Part shown: positions 25,422 to 31,976 of the stretch, in pieces
How positions within the stretch are numbered: position 1 is the first letter of the stretch
Layout: each line of letters begins with the position of its first letter
Source: an uncultured Lachnospiraceae bacterium
GTDB taxonomy: Bacteria > Bacillota_A > Clostridia > Lachnospirales > Lachnospiraceae
NCBI GenBank assembly: GCA_947564305.1
Contig: CANOBT010000031.1
Span: 1-42,635, forward strand
Length of the DNA stretch: 42,635 bases
Reading direction: 5' to 3'
Translations under genes and position numbers: made by a program
Notes under the pieces: model-generated
The model's database searches: none
What the model was told of the DNA's origin: nothing
Seen by the model: only the letters and a program-made list of their open reading frames with translations

Positions 25422-25536
25422 CCATTTTTTACGACTTCCACATTTTAACAAATAAAATATAAAAACATGTTTTGGAATTTGGTACTCATTTAGTAGATTA
25501 TAAATTGCTTTAAGGATTTGGACGGAGGAAAACATC

Positions 25537-26526
25537 ATGACTATTTACGATATCGCAGAACTTGCCGGCGTATCGGCAAGCACCGTATCCCGTGTGATCA
25601 ATAATAAACCAGGGATGAAGGAATCTACACGAGAAAAAGTGAAAGCATTGTTAAAGGAACATAATTATACTCCGGATGAAAACGCCAGAGGACTGGTCAA
25701 TAAAAACACAAAGTTGATCGGTATTATGCTGGCCGATATCAGAAATGCACATCACACAGATCTCACCTACGCGGTGGAAACATATTTGAGAGGGAAAGGG
25801 TATTGCGGTATTATCTTGAATGCCGGTTCCAGGACCGAGGAAATGGAAGAAGCCATCCGGATATTGGAGCAGCGCCGGGTGGAGGGGGTTATGATTGTAG
25901 GGTCCGTATTTCAGAATGATACGGTAGAAAATGGAATCAAAGAGCATTTCGCTAATATTCCGGTCGTGTTTGCCAATGGAAAATTTGATCTGCCAAATGT
26001 ATATTGTGTATTGGTGGACGAGTGTGACGGCGTGGAGCACTGCGTAGACCTGTTAGTGCAAAAGCAAAAAGAGAATATTGCATTTATCGGTTCTCTGGAT
26101 ACCCCCAGCAGCCAGGAAAAACTCAAAGGTTTCAAACGTGCTATGGCGGGATATGGACATCAGGAGGAATCTTTGGTCATATTAGGCGGGGAGCCCACGA
26201 AAGAAGACGGTTATCAATTGACTCAAAAATTACTGAGAGAATATCCGGGAATACAGGGGGTGATATATTCTGAGGATTTAATTGCAGCCGGAGGCATGCG
26301 TGCTTTTTGGGATGCAAAGATAAAGATTCCTGACGAAATGGCTGTGATTGGAATCGACAATACGATTTATGGCGAGTTAAGCTGTCCACAGTTTACCTCA
26401 TTGGACAATAAAATGACTGAAATGGCGTCTGAAGCGGCAAGAATCCTGATTGATGCTCTAGAAGGGCGGTCCAATCCGCGGAAGATTATGCTGCTCTCAG
26501 ATATTGTGGAACGGGAAAGTACTTGA
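25537..26526 (+). CDS. LacI-family transcriptional repressor
   Basis: The 329-residue protein has the LacI helix-turn-helix at the start (MTIYDIAELAGVSASTVSRV) with the hinge helix, followed by a periplasmic-binding-like ligand domain (GIMLADIRNAHHTDL, RVEGVMIVGS, ENIAFIGSLDTPSSQEKLKGF, IPDEMAVIGIDNTIYGEL). It ends just before a terminator and the yia-like operon, whose promoter carries palindromic CGCAATCGATTGCG sites. It is therefore the likely local repressor, replacing the IclR-type YiaJ that controls the E. coli operon. Ligand unknown; a ketogulonate or related sugar acid is inferred. Confidence 0.92.
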   Translation: MTIYDIAELAGVSASTVSRVINNKPGMKESTREKVKALLKEHNYTPDENARGLVNKNTKLIGIMLADIRNAHHTDLTYAVETYLRGKGYCGIILNAGSRTEEMEEAIRILEQRRVEGVMIVGSVFQNDTVENGIKEHFANIPVVFANGKFDLPNVYCVLVDECDGVEHCVDLLVQKQKENIAFIGSLDTPSSQEKLKGFKRAMAGYGHQEESLVILGGEPTKEDGYQLTQKLLREYPGIQGVIYSEDLIAAGGMRAFWDAKIKIPDEMAVIGIDNTIYGELSCPQFTSLDNKMTEMASEAARILIDALEGRSNPRKIMLLSDIVEREST

Positions 26527-26541
26527 ACTTTTCTATATCTG

Positions 26542-26574
26542 AAAAGACCTCTGTTAAATCGCAGAGGTCTTTTT
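26542..26574 (+). terminator. Terminator after the lacI-type gene
   Basis: AAAAGACCTCTG (26542-26553) and CAGAGGTCTTTT (26562-26573) form a perfect 12-bp stem with an 8-base loop and a T-run. Confidence 0.9.
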
Positions 26575-26636
26575 GCGTCATAAGCTATTTATCTGTTTCA
26601 TGAATGCATATCCGGAGCCGTAATTGCTCAAATAGG

Positions 26637-26652
26637 TTAATCGATTGCGTAA
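26637..26652 (+). promoter_or_regulatory. Upstream partial LacI-type operator
   Basis: TTAATCGATTGCGTAA shares the AATCGATTGCGT part of the main operator at 26810-26825 and lies about 173 bp upstream, a distance suited to DNA looping. The rest of the gap 26527-26882 holds no gene. Confidence 0.5.
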
Positions 26653-26795
26653 AATCGTAGCATTCTGGACCGTTTGATTAGTTTTCTAGAAGAAAAAGGT
26701 GGAAATAATTTAGTGATTATGCACAATTTTTGCTTGAAATTTATGTGAATAATGACGTTTAAAATAAGATTGATTTTCTGTGTGCTCTATGATAT

Positions 26796-26854
26796 TATAA
26801 TTCCAACAAACGCAATCGATTGCGTAATGAGCAATCGATATATAGAGCGATTGC
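26796..26854 (+). promoter_or_regulatory. Promoter and LacI-type operators of the yia-like operon
   Basis: TATAAT (26796-26801) is followed by the perfect 16-bp palindrome ACGCAATCGATTGCGT (26810-26825), with its CpG-free centre ATCGAT typical of LacI sites, placed over the transcription start. A second spaced pair of half-sites, GCAATCG (26831-26837) and CGATTGC (26848-26854), follows. Confidence 0.78.
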
Positions 26855-26882
26855 AGAAATAATAATCAGGAGGAATTGAGAA

Positions 26883-27887
26883 ATGAAACGTGTACCTTAT
26901 GAGACAATGGTAAAAGAATTTAAAAGAGTATTGGTGAAAAAAGGATTCAGCGAAGAGAGAGGCGAGGCTGCTGCAGAAATCTTTGCACAGAACAGTCTGG
27001 CTGGAGTATATTCCCACGGATTAAATCGTTTCCCCAGAGTAGTCAGCTATCTTGAAAAAGGAGAGATTGACCCGGATATCGTGGCAACATGTGAACTTCA
27101 GCTTGGTGCGATGGAACGTTGGAATGGTCATAGAGGATTCGGACCGTTGAACGCAAAATTGGCAATGGACAGGGCTTGTGAGCTGGCAAAGCAATACGGC
27201 ATCGGAATTGTAGCTCTGGGTAACAACAATCACTGGATGCGCGGCGGAAGCTATGGATTCCAGGCTGCTGACCAGGGGTGTATCGGAATCTGCTGGTCCA
27301 ATACCATGCCAAATATGCCTGCATGGGGCGGCTTAGACAGAAAGATTGGAAATAATCCCTTAATCTTTGCGGTGCCGAGAAGTGATGGAAAACATGTAGT
27401 GATTGACTGTGCGGTTTCCCAATTCTCCTACGGAAAAATCGAGGATTGTAAATTAAAGGGAATCCAGCTTCCGGTTCCGGGGGGATATGATACGAAAGGA
27501 AATCTGACGACGGACCCGGCTGAAATTGAGAAAACCTGGCGCGTACTTCCTATGGGATATTGGAAAGGAAGCGGCATTTCCATCGCCCTGGATTTGATTG
27601 CAACAGTCCTGACGAACGGAAATTCTGTAAATAAAATCGGAACTTTCGGGGATGAAATCGGACTTTCCCAGGTTATGATTGCGATTGACCCTTCTAAGGC
27701 AAACAGCACAGAATTGACCGACGAGATTGTAAATGATATTGTTGCCGATGTGAAATCTTCTCAGCCAATTCAGGAAGGCGGTAATGTACTATATCCGGGA
27801 GAATGTGAAACGCTGACAATCCAGGAAAATATGGAACAGGGAATTCCGGTCATTGAAGAGGTGTGGGAATCTGTTCTGGCAATGTAG
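26883..27887 (+). CDS. dlgD: 2,3-diketo-L-gulonate reductase (YiaK/DlgD)
   Basis: The 334-residue protein follows E. coli YiaK closely: SLAGVYSHGLNRFPR, NNNHWMRGGSYGFQAA, IGICWSNTMPNMPAWGG, GNNPLIFAVPRSD and LPMGYWKGSGISIALDL, of the malate/L-lactate dehydrogenase (Ldh2) family. It reduces 2,3-diketo-L-gulonate to 3-keto-L-gulonate with NADH (EC 1.1.1.130), part of L-ascorbate and related sugar-acid breakdown. It is first in an operon with a TRAP importer and a YhcH/YiaL protein, the same gene set as yiaKLMNO in a different order. Kinase and aldolase steps for 3-keto-L-gulonate are not in this window. Confidence 0.94.
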   Translation: MKRVPYETMVKEFKRVLVKKGFSEERGEAAAEIFAQNSLAGVYSHGLNRFPRVVSYLEKGEIDPDIVATCELQLGAMERWNGHRGFGPLNAKLAMDRACELAKQYGIGIVALGNNNHWMRGGSYGFQAADQGCIGICWSNTMPNMPAWGGLDRKIGNNPLIFAVPRSDGKHVVIDCAVSQFSYGKIEDCKLKGIQLPVPGGYDTKGNLTTDPAEIEKTWRVLPMGYWKGSGISIALDLIATVLTNGNSVNKIGTFGDEIGLSQVMIAIDPSKANSTELTDEIVNDIVADVKSSQPIQEGGNVLYPGECETLTIQENMEQGIPVIEEVWESVLAM

Positions 27888-27909
27888 AAAAGAAAGGAAG
27901 GGAAAGATC

Positions 27910-28953
27910 ATGAAAAGATTCTGCTGTATATGTCTGACGTTGCTGCTATTGTTAACTAGCTTGACCGGATGCGGTTCTTCCAATGATACGGACGATGGGA
28001 AACCAGAACCGGAGCTGAATATTATTCTGGCCCACAACCAGACCTCTTTAGAAAATCCTTATACAAAGGCTGCAATCCGTTTCAAAGAAGCATTAGAAGA
28101 GGTTTCTGGCGGAAGAGCAACGGCAACCCTTCATCACGGAACATTAGGAGAAAATGAATCCGAGTTGGTGGAAAAACTGGAACTTGGAGCCATCCACCTG
28201 ACTGTGGCCTCCCCAGGATTCATGACTCTTCTTGGTGTAAATGAGATTGATATGTTCTCGCTTCTATATCTATTTGATAGTTTCGACCATTGGGAAGCCT
28301 GTGTAGACGGCGAGTTTGGAGAAGGAATGAGCGAACTGCTGACAGAAAAGATGGACAATCGTTTTAAAATTATGGGCTATTGGACCTGTTCTGTGCGGGA
28401 TTATTATGGAAAGAAACCTGTCGTAGAGCCATCTGATTTAAAGGGGATGACAATCCGTACGCAGAGTACTCCGGTAGTGCAGGAATTTTGGAAAGACTGT
28501 CAGGCAATCCCAACCTCTGTTGCATGGGGCGAATTGTATCAGGCGCTCAGCCAGGGCGTTGTGGATTCTGCTGAAAATGACTACACCAGTTTTCGTTTAA
28601 AAGAGCATCATAAGACGAATAACGGAAAATATGTCAGCGAAACTCATCACGACTATACCACCCGTCTGTTCCTGACTACAGGACAGTTTTATGAGGCTTT
28701 GACAGAAGAACAAAGAGGATGGTTTGATGAGGCCTGCCGTATTGCCACGGAAGAAAACCGCCAGGTGACCTATGATATGTATGAGGAATCAAAGGCGCAG
28801 GTAGAGGCAGACGGAGCACAGATAACAGAGTTCGAAGATGTGGATATCGAAGCATTTAAGGAAATTGCAATTCCGATTCAGGATGAGTTTGCAGAAGAAT
28901 ATGGAATGAAAGACTACCTGGAAATGGTTCGTAAAGAAGGAGAGAAGAAATGA
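27910..28953 (+). CDS. TRAP transporter substrate-binding lipoprotein (DctP/YiaO family)
   Basis: The 347-residue protein has a lipoprotein signal peptide with lipobox SLTGC (C21), then the DctP fold: AHNQTSLENPYTKAAIRFKE, ATLHHGTLGENESELVEKL, LKGMTIRTQSTPVVQEFWK with the ligand-carboxylate Arg, and VAWGELYQALSQGVVDSAEN. It captures a sugar acid outside the cell for the two membrane subunits that follow. I chose the ATG at 27910, after GGAAGGGAAAG; the reading frame extends back to 27853 inside the preceding gene. Neighbouring dlgD points to 2,3-diketo-L-gulonate as ligand. Confidence 0.93.
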   Translation: MKRFCCICLTLLLLLTSLTGCGSSNDTDDGKPEPELNIILAHNQTSLENPYTKAAIRFKEALEEVSGGRATATLHHGTLGENESELVEKLELGAIHLTVASPGFMTLLGVNEIDMFSLLYLFDSFDHWEACVDGEFGEGMSELLTEKMDNRFKIMGYWTCSVRDYYGKKPVVEPSDLKGMTIRTQSTPVVQEFWKDCQAIPTSVAWGELYQALSQGVVDSAENDYTSFRLKEHHKTNNGKYVSETHHDYTTRLFLTTGQFYEALTEEQRGWFDEACRIATEENRQVTYDMYEESKAQVEADGAQITEFEDVDIEAFKEIAIPIQDEFAEEYGMKDYLEMVRKEGEKK

Positions 28954-29432
28954 AGAAAGCATTAGGTTATCTGCAGAAAATTCAGATTGCAGTGGGCGGA
29001 GTCTTTTTGTGTATCTTTTTAGGAAGCGTTGTAATTCAGATGGCATGCCGGTATGTTGGAATCGCGGCAATCTGGACAGAGGACGTGTCTATGTACGCAT
29101 TTATCTGGGCAGCCTTTATGGGAGCAGCGGCTATGGTCTATGAAAAACAGCATTTCGCATTTACATCTGTCAGTGATAAATTGACGAACGAAAAGATGAA
29201 AAAGATATTGGGGATTGTGATTGCAGTTATTATGTTGGTCGTATCTGTTCTGATGTTTTATTATGGATGCCGGGTAACAAAGCAGTTCTGGAACTACCGC
29301 TGGGTGAGTATTCCAGATTTCAAAAGAGGTCCTACCTGGTTGTGTATTCCGGTGTGTGGTGCAACCTCAACGCTGTATCTGATTGGACAGATTGTAGAAG
29401 ATGTAAAAGAATTAGTGGGAGGAGGAAAGTGA
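28950..29432 (+). CDS. TRAP transporter small permease (DctQ/YiaM family)
   Basis: The 160-residue protein has four hydrophobic segments and the DctQ pattern RYVGIAAIWTEDVSMYAFIWAA. It partners with the large permease in a Na+-driven importer. It overlaps the binding-protein gene by four bases (ATGA). Confidence 0.92.
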   Translation: MKKALGYLQKIQIAVGGVFLCIFLGSVVIQMACRYVGIAAIWTEDVSMYAFIWAAFMGAAAMVYEKQHFAFTSVSDKLTNEKMKKILGIVIAVIMLVVSVLMFYYGCRVTKQFWNYRWVSIPDFKRGPTWLCIPVCGATSTLYLIGQIVEDVKELVGGGK

Positions 29433-29433
29433 T

Positions 29434-30720
29434 ATGCAGGCTTTGTTAATTGTACTTTTTGTAGTATTTGTCATCATTGGCGTACCGATTTCTTATGCGT
29501 TGGGTTTCGTATCTTTTGTAGGGATTGCGTCGCTTCCGATTATACCAAATAGTGTAGTATTTACAAAAATGTTTAATGGATTGAACAGTTTTACGCTGCT
29601 GGCCGTACCGTTATTCATTCTGGCAGCTAATCTTATGAATGAAGGCTCTATATCTGACCGTTTGATTGATGTTTGTAAATCTGCAGTCGGACATGTGAGA
29701 GGCGGCTTAGCTCATGCAAATATCCTGGTGTCCATGATTTTTGCCGGAATTTCCGGTTCCTCCCAGGCGGACACTGCCGGAGTTGGTAAAATCTTAATCC
29801 CGGCAATGGAGAAACAAGGTTATGATAAAGGGACAGCGGTCGGTGTTACAGCAGCCTCCTCCACACTGGGCTCTATTATTCCGCCGAGTATTACTATGGT
29901 TGTCTATGCCGGCATTGCCAATGTCGGAACAGGCGCATTATTTATGACAGGTTTGATTCCTGGAATCATGCTTGGATTAGCTATGATGCTTGTAGTTGTT
30001 TACTATTCTAAGAAAAAGAATTTTCCGAAAGGTGAAAAGGTGCCTACAAAAGAAGTGATGAAGCAAATCTGGCATTCACTTCCGGCTTTGCTGACCCCTA
30101 TCATCTTGATCGGCGGTATTGTAACCGGACTGTTCACACCCACAGAATCCGCAGCGGTAGCCTGTGTATATGCTCTGCTCATTGGTGTCTTTTTCTACCA
30201 TACCATTAAAATCAGCCGGATTCCGGCAATCCTGATTGAGACGATGAAACTGTCCTCGTTGTCCTTGTTTGCACTCGCTACAGCAAACGCTTTGGGTGAA
30301 TTGCTGAGCTACTATCAATTGAATGAAAAAGTTCAGGGGATTTTTGTAGGAATGCCTGGCGGAAAAATTGTATTTCTCATCGTTGTTGTTTTATTTTTTA
30401 TGTTTGTAGGAACTTTTATGGATGCGGTTCCGGCGATGATTCTGTTCGTGCCGATTATTCTGCCGTCCGCAACGGCCCTGGGAATCAGCCCTATTATCCT
30501 TGGCTTGATTGTTGTTGTGACATTGGCCCTGGGATTGGTTACACCGCCTTATGGACTGTGCCTTCTGTTGGCTGGTTCCATCAGCGGAATCAGTATTGAG
30601 GACTCATTTAAGGGAGTGCTGCCTTACTTTATGTCATCTATCGCAGTACTTGTGCTGATGATTTTGTTCTCGGATGTGTTCCTGGCAATTCCGGCGGCAC
30701 TGTTTCCGAACCTTTTCTAA
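29434..30720 (+). CDS. TRAP transporter large permease (DctM/YiaN family)
   Basis: The 428-residue polytopic protein has the DctM hallmarks: NSFTLLAVPLFILAANLMNE, GISGSSQADTAGVG, SSTLGSIIPPSITMVVYAG, GLFTPTESAAVACVYALL and LGLVTPPYGLCLLL. It forms the substrate channel of the TRAP importer and starts one base after the small permease ends. Confidence 0.95.
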   Translation: MQALLIVLFVVFVIIGVPISYALGFVSFVGIASLPIIPNSVVFTKMFNGLNSFTLLAVPLFILAANLMNEGSISDRLIDVCKSAVGHVRGGLAHANILVSMIFAGISGSSQADTAGVGKILIPAMEKQGYDKGTAVGVTAASSTLGSIIPPSITMVVYAGIANVGTGALFMTGLIPGIMLGLAMMLVVVYYSKKKNFPKGEKVPTKEVMKQIWHSLPALLTPIILIGGIVTGLFTPTESAAVACVYALLIGVFFYHTIKISRIPAILIETMKLSSLSLFALATANALGELLSYYQLNEKVQGIFVGMPGGKIVFLIVVVLFFMFVGTFMDAVPAMILFVPIILPSATALGISPIILGLIVVVTLALGLVTPPYGLCLLLAGSISGISIEDSFKGVLPYFMSSIAVLVLMILFSDVFLAIPAALFPNLF

Positions 30721-30759
30721 AGGAAACGCATTTGATAATAAATAGGGAGGAGTACGCGT

Positions 30760-31215
30760 ATGTTAACAACCAGCCTGCAATTAGCAGATAAATATGATTA
30801 CTTGTCAGAAAAATTTGCAAAAGTGTATCAATTCCTGAGGACAGAAAATCTTAGTGAACTTCCGGTGGGGATTACGGAAATTGATGGAAAAGAGATTTTT
30901 GCAAATGTACAGGAATATATCACAATGCCCTGGGAGGACTGTTCTTTTGAGGCGCATGACCAATATTTTGACATCCAGTACGTGGTTTTTGGAAGCGAAA
31001 TGTTTGGCTATGCAAAACGGGAGCATCTGAAGGAAAAAGCTCCTTACGACAGCGAAAACGACCTGGTATTTTTTGAAGAGCCGGCAAGAAGCGGAAGAAT
31101 CCTTCTTGAAGCGGGAGATTTTGCAGTCGTACCGCCGGAGGATGCACATAAACCGCGGTGTGCGGCGGGAAATTGCTGCAGAGTAAGGAAGATTGTGGTT
31201 AAAGTAAAATTATAG
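30760..31215 (+). CDS. YhcH/YjgK/YiaL family protein
   Basis: The 151-residue cupin-like protein matches the YhcH/YjgK/YiaL family: YEAHDQYFDIQYVV-like FEAHDQYFDIQYVVFG and the C-terminal VVPPEDAHKPRC, with His and Glu residues that bind metal in the family. The exact reaction is not established; members occur in sialic acid and ketogulonate loci and may be anomerases or sugar isomerases. It has a GGGAGGAG site and closes the operon before a terminator. Its presence completes the yiaK-L-M-N-O gene set. Confidence 0.92.
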   Translation: MLTTSLQLADKYDYLSEKFAKVYQFLRTENLSELPVGITEIDGKEIFANVQEYITMPWEDCSFEAHDQYFDIQYVVFGSEMFGYAKREHLKEKAPYDSENDLVFFEEPARSGRILLEAGDFAVVPPEDAHKPRCAAGNCCRVRKIVVKVKL

Positions 31216-31221
31216 TTTTGT

Positions 31222-31258
31222 AACCGCCTATCTTGGATTGACAGGGTAGGCGGTTTTT
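31222..31258 (+). terminator. Terminator after the yia-like operon
   Basis: AACCGCCTA (31222-31230) pairs with TAGGCGGTT (31247-31255), followed by T residues, 7 bases after the stop codon. Confidence 0.88.
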
Positions 31259-31327
31259 ACAGTGCGCCCGGCGGGCGTACGTTCTTATATTTTGTGTAAA
31301 ACAAAAGATTGAAAAAATGAGACAATC

Positions 31328-31419
31328 TTATAGGCATCATCAGCCTGCAGATATCCTTTGGGAGTTTAGTCATTGCGTTTCTGACCTTTCTCGATTCGAG
31401 AAACAGTAGGAAGAAATAA
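31328..31419 (+). pseudogene. Holin-like toxin remnant lacking its start
   Basis: The last 29 codons of the toxin (from IGIISLQISFGSLVIAFLTF to the stop at 31417-31419) remain in frame with five base changes. Upstream the frame meets a TGA codon near 31319 and no start or ribosome-binding site, and the nearby ATG is out of frame. So no toxin should be made. Confidence 0.8.
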
Positions 31420-31516
31420 AAAATGCCTATCCTGTCTGCCAACGGGATAGGCGGTGTCTATAAAGGCACATAAACCAAACTCGGGAGCATCCACCTATGG
31501 AGTGGGTGCTTTTCCT
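31414..31516 (-). ncRNA. Predicted orphan antisense RNA antitoxin, second copy
   Basis: The promoter (31523-31551), the body and the terminator hairpin GCCTATCC/GGATAGGC (31425-31432 and 31445-31452) with its T-rich minus-strand tail are all kept, although the toxin is broken. The predicted RNA can still pair with the 3' region of the intact toxin mRNA from 25.2 kb. Limits are estimates. Confidence 0.6.
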
Positions 31517-31522
31517 GTATCT

Positions 31523-31551
31523 AATATAACAGAAGAGGCAGGAAATTTCAA
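31523..31551 (-). promoter_or_regulatory. Promoter of the second antisense RNA
   Basis: On the minus strand TTGAAA (31546-31551), a 17-bp spacer and TATATT (31523-31528); the -35 box is closer to consensus than in the left copy. Confidence 0.72.
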
Positions 31552-31571
31552 CAAAATTATTTAAAATTTCC

Positions 31572-31730
31572 CTACTTTTCACACATCCCCCGCCGCGCAG
31601 CAACAACCTCCAGCATTTCGCCGAGCGCTTTCAGATTGGCGGATAAAAGCTCCAGTTCTTCTTCCGTAAGGCATTCGGACAGCTTGCAGGCAATGGTGGA
31701 AAGGAAATAAAGGTCAGAACATTGATTCAT
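31572..31730 (-). CDS. Small DUF6774-like protein, 52 residues
   Basis: The minus strand encodes MNQCSDLYFLSTIACKLSEC... ending AARRGMCEK. The pattern of an N-terminal Cys, ACKLSEC, a helical EELELLSANLKALGEML stretch and a C-terminal RxxxCEK resembles the small DUF6774 proteins common in Lachnospiraceae, from memory. No function is known. The ribosome-binding site (TAAGG) is weak and distant, so expression is uncertain, but composition and pattern favour a real gene. Confidence 0.65.
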   Translation of the reverse strand: MNQCSDLYFLSTIACKLSECLTEEELELLSANLKALGEMLEVVAARRGMCEK

Positions 31731-31860
31731 GTGAAAAATACCTTAGCAGCTTTTCTATATCATATGCAGTGATTGTGCGGAACGTCAATAGTATACGGGC
31801 AGGCATGGAGTGACTATCATGATGGCCAGACTCCGGGAATGCGGGCGTATACAGACCAGT

Positions 31861-31884
31861 ATATGACAAACATTGGTGTCATAT
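31861..31884 (+). repeat. Inverted repeat upstream of the deaminase-like gene
   Basis: ATATGACA (31861-31868) and TGTCATAT (31877-31884) form a perfect 8-bp dyad with 8 bases between. It could be an operator for the gene at 31977; no T-run follows. Confidence 0.45.
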
Positions 31885-31976
31885 GAAAAATATTATCCCG
31901 GAATCCTGTAGTTGTGGTACTTTTTTTTGAAAAGGCGGGCCGAACGCCTGCCGGAATATCTAAGGAGGCAGCAGCC

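Larger units (their letters stand above)
31328..31532 (+). repeat. Direct repeat, right copy (broken toxin/antisense RNA locus)
   Basis: It matches 25201-25402 in the same orientation. The similarity begins abruptly inside the toxin coding region; the toxin promoter, leader, ribosome-binding site and start codon of the left copy have no counterpart here. Confidence 0.92.

Noticed and set aside
31785..31860. GTATAC occurring twice near 31,790 and 31,850 as a possible element end
   Set aside because: A 6-base palindrome repeated twice is expected by chance and the flanks do not match.
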